From Candidatus Saccharimonadota bacterium (GTDB lineage Bacteria; Patescibacteriota; Saccharimonadia; Saccharimonadales; Saccharimonadaceae), in assembly GCA_017432365.1 (NCBI GenBank), contig JAFRJG010000011.1, positions 1-62,415 of the forward strand: 62,415 nucleotides of DNA, written 5' to 3'. The translations under genes and the position numbers were made by a program. Under the pieces are notes generated by a model that worked only from the letters and a program-made list of their open reading frames with translations, ran no database searches and had not been told where the DNA came from. Shown here one piece after another: positions 8,519-16,887 of this stretch (its first letter is position 1; each line of letters opens with the position of its first letter).

Positions 8519-9992
8519 CTTTCGTCTTTTTCTTCTTTACCTTTCTCCCTTCGTTCTATATTTTTCCTATTATCCTCGTTTCCTCCTCGCTTCTTCCGCC
8601 TCGACCAATTATGAACTTTCCCTACCACTCCTCTGGCTCGCACTTTTCGCTCTCCTCTCGCTCCGGGACTTCTTCCGCCATCTAAAGGCCCTTGCCCAAT
8701 CCCCGACCAAAAAGCCCCGTCTCCTTTTCTACCTTTTTCCTCTCTATCTTTCCCTGTCCGCCCTCTGGAGTCCTAACCCTCTCCGCGCCGTGTTGACCGC
8801 TGGGATTCTCTGGTGTCTTATTCTCTCCGCCGTCGGTATCTTGACGAACCTCCGACATCAGTCGCGCTTTCGCCGCACAACACTTCAAAAATCCTTCCTC
8901 CTCTCCGCCGTCCTCGTCTCGCTCTTCTGTTGGCTCCAATGTTGCCTTGATGTCTGGCTCCAATTCCCCCTCAAAACTTTCGAAGTTCCTCGTACGCTCA
9001 CTCTCCTCTGCCCTGGCTGTACTTCTCGCATTTTTGGTTTTCCTCATCCTTCCGGCTTCGCGATTGAGCCTCAGTTCATGGGTAATCTTCTTCTCGCGCC
9101 AACTCTGTATTCTTTCTATCTTTTCCTCACGCTCAAGCCCTCCGCCCCTGCTAAAACTCGTCGTCGCCTCGCCCTCCTTTCGACCTTCCTCTTAACGACC
9201 CTCTTCCTTGTCTTTTCTCGCGGCGCGATTTATTCCTTCTTCCTCGGCTTCCTCTTCCTCTGTTTTGCTCTCCGCTCTAAAACCCCTCTCCCCCGTTTTC
9301 GTTTAGCCCGAGCTTCTGTCCTTGTTCTCGTTAGTCTTGTCCTCTGTCTTTCCGCTCAAGTCGTTTTCGCTCACGACAAAACCCCTCGTTCGGCAGCTTG
9401 TACTCTCTCGACGTCTCTCGCTCAACTATCCCTTGACGTTATCAATTTCGACTGTCGCACTCCCGCTGCCAAGTATCGCTATGAACTTCAACAACAAGGT
9501 GCCGATATCTCCGCCGCCTCCGCTGCGGAGGCTAACCACCCTCAAGACTCCTCCGAACCTGTCTATTCTGGCTACGTCGCCGTTTCGACCAATACTCGGC
9601 TCAATCTTAACCGCGCCGCATTCGAATCCGCGACCGCCTCGCCGACTTCGTTCCTCTTTGGCTACGGTCTCGGCTCCGCCGGACTAACTCTCTCTCGCCA
9701 GGGAAAAACCGCCTCAACCATGGAAATTGTCCAAAACGAATACTTCTCCCTCCTCCTTGAGACTGGTTTGCTCGGTCTCTTGCTTCTCCTCCTCTCAGTC
9801 GTCCTACTCGCCAGTCTTCTTAAAGCCTCCCCCTTCTCTTCGGACAAACTTTTCTTCCTCTCTGTTCTTCTCGCGTTCGCCTTCTCGCTTAACTTTTTCT
9901 CGGGGCTTCCGAACGCTCTCCACCTTTATCTCTTCCCTGTTCTCCTCCTCGTTTCTTTCCGAACACAAACCGGTCATAAACCAAAAAGTTAA
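8445..9992 (+). CDS. O-antigen ligase/polymerase-like membrane protein (Wzy/WaaL family)
   Basis: A 515-residue protein with about ten to twelve hydrophobic segments and a large hydrophilic loop at about 300-400. FLFGYGLGSAG and the following NEYFSLLLETGLLGLL match the conserved region of O-antigen polymerase and ligase proteins. It probably polymerises or attaches the glycan made by its neighbours. The chosen ATG lies inside the tail of the previous gene, and a later start cannot be excluded. Its last 104 bp overlap the gtrA-like gene on the other strand. Confidence 0.82.
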   Translation: MKKSNQREQRLKNRPSPVLKSRLTSFRLFLLYLSPFVLYFSYYPRFLLASSASTNYELSLPLLWLALFALLSLRDFFRHLKALAQSPTKKPRLLFYLFPLYLSLSALWSPNPLRAVLTAGILWCLILSAVGILTNLRHQSRFRRTTLQKSFLLSAVLVSLFCWLQCCLDVWLQFPLKTFEVPRTLTLLCPGCTSRIFGFPHPSGFAIEPQFMGNLLLAPTLYSFYLFLTLKPSAPAKTRRRLALLSTFLLTTLFLVFSRGAIYSFFLGFLFLCFALRSKTPLPRFRLARASVLVLVSLVLCLSAQVVFAHDKTPRSAACTLSTSLAQLSLDVINFDCRTPAAKYRYELQQQGADISAASAAEANHPQDSSEPVYSGYVAVSTNTRLNLNRAAFESATASPTSFLFGYGLGSAGLTLSRQGKTASTMEIVQNEYFSLLLETGLLGLLLLLLSVVLLASLLKASPFSSDKLFFLSVLLAFAFSLNFFSGLPNALHLYLFPVLLLVSFRTQTGHKPKS

Positions 9993-10443
9993 TCACCATA
10001 ATCACCGCCGTCCCTAAGACAAAGTTCCCCGTACTCTCGACGAACTCATAAGAAAACGGAATATGGATAAACTGGCAAATATTGAACGCTAGCTTATAGA
10101 GTAATCCGAACACACCGAGCCGGAAAAACGCCGTTAGTGCCGGTTTGATAATTGTTGACGTTACTGCATTCCAGATAAAAAACTTTGCCAAGACGACCTT
10201 TCCGATTTCTCGCCCTTGCCAGGTAAAACGGCTATGGAGATAATATCCCGTAAAAATCCCCACTACCCCCGACACGAGCGACGCTAGCGGTAACAGTTCC
10301 GCCCGAAACACCGTCAACGCTAAAACTTCATAAATCCCATAAGAAACTGCCGTGTTTAACACGCCAAAGATAAAATACTTCCCTGCCTGTTTCTTCTTCC
10401 CTGTTGTCTTTTTTACATTGTCACTTTTTTTCTCTTCACTCAT
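9889..10443 (-). CDS. GtrA-like membrane protein
   Basis: A 184-residue protein with four membrane helices and the GtrA family pattern: KYFIFGVLNTAVSYGIYEVL early and NFLVYDRFVF at the end of the last helix. GtrA-like proteins are thought to help move polyprenyl-linked sugars across the membrane. The last 25 residues are hydrophilic (GGERSEAPRKS) and are encoded antisense to the end of the polymerase gene. The ATG overlaps the stop of the aminotransferase upstream (ATGA), so the two are translationally coupled. Confidence 0.85.
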   Translation of the reverse strand: MSEEKKSDNVKKTTGKKKQAGKYFIFGVLNTAVSYGIYEVLALTVFRAELLPLASLVSGVVGIFTGYYLHSRFTWQGREIGKVVLAKFFIWNAVTSTIIKPALTAFFRLGVFGLLYKLAFNICQFIHIPFSYEFVESTGNFVLGTAVIMVINFLVYDRFVFGKKRGGEQGRDKGGERSEAPRKS

Positions 10444-11600
10444 ACAATCTTCTCCATCACTTTTTTAACTTTTTCTATATCTTCCGGTCGATTATGATAT
10501 CCGAGAGAGAACCGGACTAGCGGCGGCAACTTCCGCACTTTATCGAGATAATAATGTGCACAGAAATATCCCGTTCGCGCCATAATCCCTTCCGCCCCGA
10601 GCGCTCCGCCGAGCATGTGTGAATCGACCCCCTCAATATAAAAGCTCATCGTTGGATTCGGCTCGCGATTTACTAGTTGTACTTTCTCGCTCGCATTCAA
10701 GAACTCAAACAACTCCGCATAATTGTCCTCGAGCTTTTGATGTTCTCGCTTCGAGAGATTCCCGAGCCAATCAATCGCCGCCCCGAGTGCAATAATCTCT
10801 CCCCACGCCTGAAGCCCGCTTTCGAACTTCGTATAAAGATGCTCTGGATTCTTCTCTGCCGACAACAAATAACTCTCTCTATCTACATCATCTACCATGC
10901 CACCCCCGATAAACGTCGTCTCAATCTCTGGCAAAAAATCTTTCCGGAAAATTATTCCGCCTAAACTCGGCGCGTACATCTTATGCGCCGAAAAACAAAT
11001 TGCGTCCGCCTCAGTCTTGTACAATACGTCCGCCGAATGTGCCATCGCTTGCGCTGCGTCGATGACAATCCGCCCCCCTTCCTTATGCACTTTTCGTACC
11101 ACGTCCTTAATGTTCATGAGCTTCCGTCCGTCGATGTTTGACGCCGCGTTTACTACCACGAGCGCCCGAGAAAAATCCGTCCCAAGCGATAAACTTCCAT
11201 CTTCCTCTCGCGCAACTACTTCTCGAGGAATATCATGTTTTTGAGAAAACGCAATCGTTGCCAAGAACGGGGAATTATGTTCTATCTCGCTCGTCACGAC
11301 CTTCTTGAACCGTCCGACCTTGAGCTGAGACAGAATCAGATTTATACCATAAGTGGTATTAAGCGTAAAAGATACAAAATACTCTCGCTTTGACAACTTC
11401 AGATACTTCAAGACTTTCTCGCGCGTTGCTTCGACTCGCTTGTCCGTCTCCACTCCCCAGGGATACTTCACGCGCTCGCCACAAGAATTAAACTTCTCAT
11501 AATACTCATTCAACGCCCGAATTACTGGTCGCGGACGTAAACTTTGGCACGCCGAATCGAGATATACCTCCCTTTCGACAAGATAATCAAAATCTTCCAT
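10440..11600 (-). CDS. Class V aminotransferase fold enzyme (SufS/CsdA-like)
   Basis: A 386-residue PLP enzyme. YLDSACQSLRP resembles the substrate-loop start of cysteine desulfurases, VVNAASNIDGR is in the PLP-binding region, and FSAHKMYAPSLGG holds the Schiff-base Lys. C-terminal GIMARTGYFCAHYY contains a Cys where SufS-type enzymes have their catalytic cysteine. It may be a cysteine desulfurase for Fe-S or thiouridine synthesis, or a sugar-modifying relative given the glycan neighbours. Sequence favours the first, context the second. TATAAT ends 7 nt before its ATG. Confidence 0.78.
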   Translation of the reverse strand: MEDFDYLVEREVYLDSACQSLRPRPVIRALNEYYEKFNSCGERVKYPWGVETDKRVEATREKVLKYLKLSKREYFVSFTLNTTYGINLILSQLKVGRFKKVVTSEIEHNSPFLATIAFSQKHDIPREVVAREEDGSLSLGTDFSRALVVVNAASNIDGRKLMNIKDVVRKVHKEGGRIVIDAAQAMAHSADVLYKTEADAICFSAHKMYAPSLGGIIFRKDFLPEIETTFIGGGMVDDVDRESYLLSAEKNPEHLYTKFESGLQAWGEIIALGAAIDWLGNLSKREHQKLEDNYAELFEFLNASEKVQLVNREPNPTMSFYIEGVDSHMLGGALGAEGIMARTGYFCAHYYLDKVRKLPPLVRFSLGYHNRPEDIEKVKKVMEKIV

Positions 11601-11607
11601 GAAACCA

Positions 11608-11613
11608 ATTATA
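11608..11613 (-). promoter_or_regulatory. -10 box of aminotransferase gene
   Basis: TATAAT on the minus strand ends 7 nt before the ATG at 11600. Confidence 0.6.
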
Positions 11614-11640
11614 TCAGAAGACAGAACCCTCCCAAAATGT

Positions 11641-11646
11641 TAAAAT
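11641..11646 (+). promoter_or_regulatory. -10 box of thioredoxin-like operon
   Basis: TAAAAT ends exactly 6 nt before the ATG at 11653, predicting a leaderless mRNA. Confidence 0.55.
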
Positions 11647-11652
11647 AGTTTC

Positions 11653-12756
11653 ATGGTTTGTATCGCTGCCTTTATCATTCTCGGTCTTGTCGGCGTTTTT
11701 GTCGCGATTGTCTCCCTGTTTAAGCGCGAGGTCGGTCGTGCCTACTTAAAACTCATGAAAAAATCTTTCGGTTGCGTCTCAAAAAAGGTTCGCCTTCAAA
11801 AATGCGACACTAACTTCAAAGATGATGTGAAAAATACTCTCCTGCGTAAAGTCGTTCTGAAACACCCTTCCTGGCTCAGACCCCTCTCTGCCTTGATTGA
11901 AGTCCTCTCTGTCGTCATTGTCATCGTCTTCGCTTGGGCGGTTCTGACCTCAATTAAATCCCTGCTCGCCCTCTGGTCGCTCGGAACCTGTAATGTCGAC
12001 CGTCCCGCCTCGTGTACTCTCTCTTCCGAAGCCTGTTCTCTTGGAGACGACGACGCCTCGAAATCTCTTCCAGAAAAATTCGTGCGCTGGTTCACGGAAT
12101 GGGGCGATATTGTCGCAGCTGTTCCTGACCGCGTTAAATCCTGGTCCGCCGAGGAGTTTTTCCTCGAGCCGACTGTCTTTGTAGACCCCGCCCTCCTCGA
12201 CGCGGACGTCTCTTCTCCCGCCGCTGACGCTCCTTTTGCCCTCGATATTCTCGACCCCGGCTGCTCCGCTTGCATGATGTCTTTCCGTAATCAGCTCTCC
12301 TCTGGTTTCTTCTCGACTCATCAAACCGCCCTCTTGATTTATCCTATCGAACTTGAAGACGGCAGCTATAAGTTTCCCAATTCCGGTCTTTTTGCGCGCT
12401 ATCTTTACGCCACCGCCCTCCTCGACGAAGGAGAAACTGCCGAAAACCAGACTCATTACAGCTTAAAACTCCTCAATCGTATCTTTACCGAAAAAACCGC
12501 CGAGGGAATTATTTACCAAAGCTACTTCAACTCGCTCGACGCGACCGAAGCTAAAGCCGAGTTAAAATCCTGGCTCCGCGACTTTGGCGCGACCGAAGAA
12601 GAGCTCAAAACCATTTCCCAGCTTGAAAAATCCGACGAAGTTAAATCTCTCCTTTCCGAGGTGAAAGCTCTCGCCACTGAAAAAGTCCATATCAAGGGAA
12701 TCCCGACCCTTCTTTATGACAATAAAAAACATCTAGGACTTTACGATGCCGACTAG
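11653..12756 (+). CDS. Membrane-anchored thioredoxin-like protein
   Basis: A 367-residue protein with membrane helices at about 2-22 and 80-104. The rest has a thioredoxin-like region: LDILDPGCSACMMSF with a CxxC motif (C204, C207) and near the C-terminus IKGIPTLLYDNK, where the Pro fits the cis-Pro loop. About 100 residues between these parts could be a DsbA-like helical insertion. It may act in disulfide chemistry outside the membrane. The last 11 bp overlap the next gene. The specific family is not recognised, so the function is inference from the CxxC and cis-Pro. Confidence 0.7.
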   Translation: MVCIAAFIILGLVGVFVAIVSLFKREVGRAYLKLMKKSFGCVSKKVRLQKCDTNFKDDVKNTLLRKVVLKHPSWLRPLSALIEVLSVVIVIVFAWAVLTSIKSLLALWSLGTCNVDRPASCTLSSEACSLGDDDASKSLPEKFVRWFTEWGDIVAAVPDRVKSWSAEEFFLEPTVFVDPALLDADVSSPAADAPFALDILDPGCSACMMSFRNQLSSGFFSTHQTALLIYPIELEDGSYKFPNSGLFARYLYATALLDEGETAENQTHYSLKLLNRIFTEKTAEGIIYQSYFNSLDATEAKAELKSWLRDFGATEEELKTISQLEKSDEVKSLLSEVKALATEKVHIKGIPTLLYDNKKHLGLYDAD

Positions 12757-13207
12757 TACCCCTCCTCCCGCGATTATCTCTTCCATCTCCGAGAATTGTG
12801 GTTCAATCCGCAATTCCCTTAAAGCCGTCCAGCGTTCCGACTCGCGCGCCCGAACTTACTTCGGCGCCATCTACGAAACCGTTTCCTCGAAATACTTAAC
12901 CCCGCTCAATCTCCGCCTCGTCAAGAATAATCTCTCGAGTGTCGATTTAATCAATCTTCAATCTTCCCTCGCTGATTCGCGCACCGCTTTCTCAACCGAT
13001 TTTATCGCTTATTCTAAGTCTCTCGAGGAACTCATTACGATTGACTGTCGCCTCGAGCCGGAAACTTTCTACGAGAAACTCCAAACAACCCGTCAGCTCC
13101 GTGCCGCCGTCGCCGAAGATATGCAAAAACTCAATTCCTCGCTTTCCTCCTCTGTTAAAATTGTCGAAAAACTTAAATCTTCTCTCGGAGACTCCGCTCA
13201 TGAATAA
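12746..13207 (+). CDS. Helical hypothetical protein
   Basis: A 153-residue protein without a signal peptide or membrane helix, predicted mostly helical with heptad-like Leu spacing (NLRLVKNNLSSVDLINLQSSL and the C-terminal 40 residues). It starts inside the end of the thioredoxin-like gene and its own end overlaps the next start by 8 bp, so the three are probably made together. No family is recognised. Confidence 0.6.
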   Translation: MPTSTPPPAIISSISENCGSIRNSLKAVQRSDSRARTYFGAIYETVSSKYLTPLNLRLVKNNLSSVDLINLQSSLADSRTAFSTDFIAYSKSLEELITIDCRLEPETFYEKLQTTRQLRAAVAEDMQKLNSSLSSSVKIVEKLKSSLGDSAHE

Positions 13208-13571
13208 ACCCCATAAAACCCAAGCCCCAACTTCGTCTCCTCGCCTGAACCCGAACACACGCAATCTTCTCCTCCTCGGTCTCGGCGCCTGTCTTATCAC
13301 CGTTCTAACAACCGCCGTCTCCCTGAAAGTCTATCACGACTCCGGCGACATCTATCTCGATCGTTCGCGCCCGGGCTTCCTTCCGGAAACCGAAGAAGCC
13401 GAAGCGGAAAAAGACGACTCCGATTACGCTTTCTCTGATTCCGGCGTCATTACTCAAGAGGTTCTCGACGAGTACCTCTCTAATCTTAAAGCCGAACTGA
13501 ATCGTCTCAACGATTTCTCCTCCGACCCCTTCGGAGAAAAACTCCTTTCCAACGACTCTCTCGGGATTTAG
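13200..13571 (+). CDS. Small single-pass membrane protein
   Basis: A 123-residue protein. The start is the ATG within ATGAATAA that overlaps the upstream stop; a longer reading frame upstream exists but antisense-like composition and the coupling favour this start. One membrane helix (about 20-40) is followed by an acidic segment (EEAEAEKDDSD) and a short helical end. It is the last gene of the 11653 operon and abuts the Mur ligase gene on the other strand with no gap. Function unknown. Confidence 0.6.
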   Translation: MNKPHKTQAPTSSPRLNPNTRNLLLLGLGACLITVLTTAVSLKVYHDSGDIYLDRSRPGFLPETEEAEAEKDDSDYAFSDSGVITQEVLDEYLSNLKAELNRLNDFSSDPFGEKLLSNDSLGI

Positions 13572-14804
13572 CTAATCTCCGAACTTTTCCCTGAGCCACC
13601 CGTCCCCCGGTCCCGCCGTCATCAATAAAATTAAATACCCTTCTTCTCGATACTCTTTCAGCCGTAAATATAATTGCTCATCAAACTCTGCTTCTTCGGC
13701 TATCTCGAAGTTCTCCAAACTACCGATAAACTCCGCCGGCGGAATTACTCGTAGCCCCGGCTTTTCTCGTGTCAAATACGTCGGCGCCCAAAACAGCTTC
13801 TCTACTCCCAAAAACGCTCGCGCATACCCCTTAAACACTTCATGCTGTCTCACGTTTTGATGTGGCTCATAAATCGCTATCACCCCCTTCTTCTCGAGTC
13901 GTTTCGCCTCCTCGCGCGCCATCTCGAGCGTCGCGCGAATCTCCTCTGGATGATGCGCGTAATCCGAATAAACCCCCTCCGCAATTTTTTCCATTCTCCG
14001 CCCGACACCAGGGAACTTATCCATCTCCTCTCTGGCTTTCTCTAACTCAAATTTCTTCCCCATATCTCGACACATCTCTCGCACTCCTTCTATTCCCAGT
14101 GCTAAATCCAACCGCCGTGTCTTCCCCGCAATCGTTAGCCTCTCTGCTCCTTCCGCCTCGAGAATTACCTTCCGACTTTGCCGAATAAACTGCGCAAACG
14201 CCGCCTTATAATCTTCCTCTGTCGGATAAATATCCGGGTGGTCATAAGAAATCGCCGGAATTATCGCAAGCCACGGATGATAATATAAAAAGTTCCGGTC
14301 GTATTCGTCCGCCTCATAAATCAAATACTTTGACCCTGGCACATATTTTCCCGCCTCCGCGAACCCGAGCGTCGTCCCGACTAACCATGACACGGGTAAT
14401 CCGAGCTTCTGGCATAGCCAAACCATCCCTGCGCTCGTCGTCGTTTTTCCATGCGTCCCCGCGACCGCCACCATTTTCAGTCCCAGCTTTTTCACTAAAA
14501 ATTCAATCAGCTCATCTCGCTTCGAGATTTTAAGCTTCCTTTCTCGCGCCAGCTTCAGCTCCGGATGGTCTTTTGGCAACGCGGAAGTATATATCAGCCA
14601 ATCTATACCCCCCGTTTCAATCTTTTTTTGCAAAAACTCTCCGTCTTGCTCGCCGATATAAAACTCAATCCCCGCTCTTTCCAATTCTTCCGTCACCGCC
14701 CCTCGGCTCAAGTCGCTCCCGAACACTTCCATTCCTGCTTCTTTCGCCATCAACGCGAGCGGACCCATCGCCGTCCCAGAAATCCCGGATATATATATTC
14801 TCAT
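13572..14804 (-). CDS. Mur ligase family protein (MurC/Mpl-like)
   Basis: A 410-residue ATP-dependent ligase of peptidoglycan synthesis. It has the N-terminal Rossmann region GISGTAMGPLALMA, the P-loop GTHGKTTT, and the SDYAHHPEEI motif shared by MurC and Mpl. The EADEYDRNF motif and the GTAMG N-terminus are closer to Mpl (murein tripeptide recycling) than to MurC. In a reduced genome it may still serve as MurC, adding L-Ala to UDP-MurNAc. It is shorter than typical MurC (about 460-490). TATAAT ends 6 nt before the ATG. Confidence 0.85.
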   Translation of the reverse strand: MRIYISGISGTAMGPLALMAKEAGMEVFGSDLSRGAVTEELERAGIEFYIGEQDGEFLQKKIETGGIDWLIYTSALPKDHPELKLARERKLKISKRDELIEFLVKKLGLKMVAVAGTHGKTTTSAGMVWLCQKLGLPVSWLVGTTLGFAEAGKYVPGSKYLIYEADEYDRNFLYYHPWLAIIPAISYDHPDIYPTEEDYKAAFAQFIRQSRKVILEAEGAERLTIAGKTRRLDLALGIEGVREMCRDMGKKFELEKAREEMDKFPGVGRRMEKIAEGVYSDYAHHPEEIRATLEMAREEAKRLEKKGVIAIYEPHQNVRQHEVFKGYARAFLGVEKLFWAPTYLTREKPGLRVIPPAEFIGSLENFEIAEEAEFDEQLYLRLKEYREEGYLILLMTAGPGDGWLREKFGD

Positions 14805-14810
14805 ACCCCG

Positions 14811-14816
14811 ATTATA
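14811..14816 (-). promoter_or_regulatory. -10 box of Mur ligase gene
   Basis: TATAAT on the minus strand ends exactly 6 nt before the ATG at 14804. Confidence 0.6.
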
Positions 14817-14887
14817 TCACGCGTCAGTCAACGTTTGTCGGTCCGCGCGGCGTTATTGCTAAAATCGTGTTATAATCATCATAAATC

Positions 14888-15592
14888 ATGGGTGGACTAT
14901 CGAAAAATCATCTCCAGCTCTCGCTCAAGCATCTCCGGTCTGTGAAGACCTGGCAACTTTTCCTTGTTTTTATTCTCCTCATCTTTCTCTCTTTAACCTG
15001 CCTGCGCGCCGACCACGTTAAAATGGTCTCTCTTCGTACCGCTGTCCTGAAAGCCGACGAAGGCGGTGACGCTGATTCTCTCGCCACGGCGCTCAATAAC
15101 CTTCAATCTTTTACTACTTCACATATCGTTGTCAATTTAACCGAGTCGAACGGTGAACAATATCTTGAACTCGGCACCGGCGTTTTTTATCTCGAATCGT
15201 CTTATCGCCGTGCCGCAACTGCTGCCCTCGACGCTGTCGCCGACCAAGAAGTTGACGATTCAAACTCTAACGGCAATATCTACGCTGCCGCTTCCGCTGT
15301 CTGTCGCCCGAAGGCTATCGCTAACGGCTGGACTTGGGACTCCCCTGAGCATATCGACTGCTATATGACCGAACTTGCTAAATATCCCGCCGACTCTCTC
15401 TCTTCCGGCACCGTCACGGTCGATATTCCCTCGACCGAACTTTATCGTCGCGAATTTGCCTCTCCGCTCTGGACGCCGACTCTCTCCGGCTTCGTCCTCC
15501 TCCTCACTAGCCTGTTAGGAATTGTAATTTTTATTCGGTTCCTTATCTGGCTTATCCTTGAGATTAGCATAAACTTGTTAAAAACTGCATAA
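14888..15592 (+). CDS. Two-helix membrane protein with extracytoplasmic domain
   Basis: A 234-residue protein with membrane helices at about 18-38 and 195-220. The 150-residue middle contains two Cys (AVCRP and HIDCYM) that could form a disulfide if outside the cell. TATAAT lies 11 nt before the ATG (14871-14876). No family is recognised. Confidence 0.6.
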   Translation: MGGLSKNHLQLSLKHLRSVKTWQLFLVFILLIFLSLTCLRADHVKMVSLRTAVLKADEGGDADSLATALNNLQSFTTSHIVVNLTESNGEQYLELGTGVFYLESSYRRAATAALDAVADQEVDDSNSNGNIYAAASAVCRPKAIANGWTWDSPEHIDCYMTELAKYPADSLSSGTVTVDIPSTELYRREFASPLWTPTLSGFVLLLTSLLGIVIFIRFLIWLILEISINLLKTA

Positions 15593-15643
15593 AACCCCTT
15601 GACACCCCTGTCTGAGAAAGATAAGATTGAACTACAATATCAC

Positions 15644-15651
15644 TAAAGGAG
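15644..15651 (+). promoter_or_regulatory. Strong Shine-Dalgarno
   Basis: AAAGGAGG about 10 nt before the ATG at 15662 fixes this start. A TTGACA-type box near 15600 may be the promoter. Confidence 0.6.
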
Positions 15652-15661
15652 GTTTAAGCTT

Positions 15662-15871
15662 ATGGCTTATGAACATACTAACAGTAAAGGCGTAAAATAT
15701 TACCTTCGCAAATCCGAAGTTACGCTCCGTGGTGGTAAACCCCAGACTATCTACTTCTTCACGAAAAATGCTGACGGCGGTAAAGGCACTCCCTGTGACC
15801 TTCCTGAAGACCGCGAAGTAAACGAAAACCCTCGCAACGGCTTCTTGACCTTGAAGAAAAAAGCTGCCTAA
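15662..15871 (+). CDS. Small cytoplasmic hypothetical protein
   Basis: A 69-residue basic protein beginning MAYEHTNSKGVKYYLRK, with no membrane segment. The strong Shine-Dalgarno, dedicated terminator and compact size suggest an abundantly made small protein. The alternating charged and aromatic pattern suggests a small beta-sheet fold. I do not recognise the family. Confidence 0.7.
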   Translation: MAYEHTNSKGVKYYLRKSEVTLRGGKPQTIYFFTKNADGGKGTPCDLPEDREVNENPRNGFLTLKKKAA

Positions 15872-15917
15872 CCCAGACGTTAATCCGAGCCTTTGGCTCT
15901 TCATTTCTGCTTTTATT

Positions 15918-15953
15918 TCTCGCTCCACTCGACCTTTGCGGAGCGAGATTTTT
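15918..15953 (+). terminator. Intrinsic terminator
   Basis: Stem CTCGCTCC / GGAGCGAG (15919-15926 with 15940-15947), then ATTTTTAT. It ends the 69-residue gene. Confidence 0.85.
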
Positions 15954-15977
15954 ATCGCCAAAGGGAAATTTTTATAG

Positions 15978-15983
15978 TATAAT
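15978..15983 (+). promoter_or_regulatory. -10 box of CAU tRNA
   Basis: TATAAT 10 nt before the tRNA 5' end. Confidence 0.6.
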
Positions 15984-15993
15984 CTTGACTACT

Positions 15994-16069
15994 GGGGGCA
16001 TAGCTCAGTGGTTAGAGCAGTCGGCTCATAACCGATTGGTCGGTGGTTCAAGCCCACCTGCCCCCACCA
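15994..16069 (+). tRNA. tRNA with CAT anticodon, possibly tRNA-Ile2 (lysidine)
   Basis: A full cloverleaf: acceptor GGGGGCA / TGCCCCC, anticodon loop CTCATAA, T-arm GGTGG TTCAAGC CCACC and an encoded CCA. The body (AGCTCAGTGGTTAGAGCAG and CTTGGTC-like variable region) is closer to bacterial tRNA-Ile(k2CAU) than to elongator Met. As the window also holds an initiator and another CAU tRNA, this one may decode AUA after TilS modification. Its last 22 bp overlap a protein gene on the other strand, whose stop codon is in the T-loop. Confidence 0.85.
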
Positions 16070-16833
16070 ATATACATTGCCACCTCCGCCCCTGCAATCG
16101 CTCCGTCCGCTGCCGCCGTAATTAACTGGCGCAAGTTCTTCGTTCGACAGTCCCCCGCTACCCAAATCCCCGGCGTTGAAGTCCGGCAGTCCTCCCCCGC
16201 CACTACATACCCTTCCTCGTCCAACTTCACCACTCCTCGACCAATCTCCGTACTCGGCACTCTCCCAATTGCCACAAAGACCGCCACCGCGTCCTCCGGG
16301 ATCGGGTCATCGTGATGGATATGATAAACTTTTGACGCCACCCCCTGAAGATATGCCATCTCGTGCTTCGCAGTATTCCCGCTCCCAACAACCACGACTG
16401 GCTTGCCCTTATATAGCGCCCCGTCGCACGTCGCACAATAGGAAATCGCTCGCTTTCCGGCATCCGCCGTTTGCTTTACGCTCATTTTTCTCGGCTTCGT
16501 CCCCATCGCAAGAATTATTGCCCGCGTTTCCAATGTTTCATCTTCGGCAACGACCCTCCAGTCCGCCCCAGCTTTCTCAATTTCCTCGGCTGTCGCTACC
16601 TTAAACTCCGCGCCCAGAGCCTTCGCCTGTTCTTTCACTTTCCGCGCCAATTCCGCCCCAGAAATCCCCGGCTCTCCTGGCCAGTTCTCGATTTTATTAC
16701 TCGTCAAAATCTGCCCCCCTTCCGCACGTGACTCTAAGATCAATACCTTTTTCCCCGCTCGCACGGCATAAATCGCCGCCGTCATTCCGGCAATTCCCGC
16801 CCCGATAATTATCACATCATATCTTTCTCTCAT
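16048..16833 (-). CDS. Thioredoxin-reductase-like flavoprotein, shortened
   Basis: A 261-residue relative of TrxB (usual length about 310). FAD motif GAGIAG (11-16), redox CATC (C133-C136) and the second FAD motif GIWVAGDC are intact. In the NADPH domain the nucleotide motif reads GSGNTA and the HRRxxxR arginines are absent (IHHDD). About 50 residues between that point and FVAIG are missing compared with E. coli TrxB. It may use another reductant or be inactive. ATG at 16833 is chosen because TATAAT (16844-16849) lies between it and the upstream GTG. The stop lies inside the antisense tRNA. Confidence 0.8.
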   Translation of the reverse strand: MRERYDVIIIGAGIAGMTAAIYAVRAGKKVLILESRAEGGQILTSNKIENWPGEPGISGAELARKVKEQAKALGAEFKVATAEEIEKAGADWRVVAEDETLETRAIILAMGTKPRKMSVKQTADAGKRAISYCATCDGALYKGKPVVVVGSGNTAKHEMAYLQGVASKVYHIHHDDPIPEDAVAVFVAIGRVPSTEIGRGVVKLDEEGYVVAGEDCRTSTPGIWVAGDCRTKNLRQLITAAADGAIAGAEVAMYIGGGRWA

Positions 16834-16843
16834 ATCTCCTATG

Positions 16844-16849
16844 ATTATA
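16844..16849 (-). promoter_or_regulatory. -10 box of TrxB-like gene
   Basis: TATAAT 10 nt before the ATG at 16833, with AGGAG between them. Transcription from here would exclude the upstream GTG as start. Confidence 0.55.
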
Positions 16850-16887
16850 TCAAACACCTGCGCTTTTATGTTACAATCTTAAAATCC

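Noticed and set aside
13041-13199. Longer N-terminus for the gene ending at 13571
   Set aside because: The extra 53 residues are out-of-frame translation of the upstream gene; the ATG at 13200 overlaps the upstream stop.
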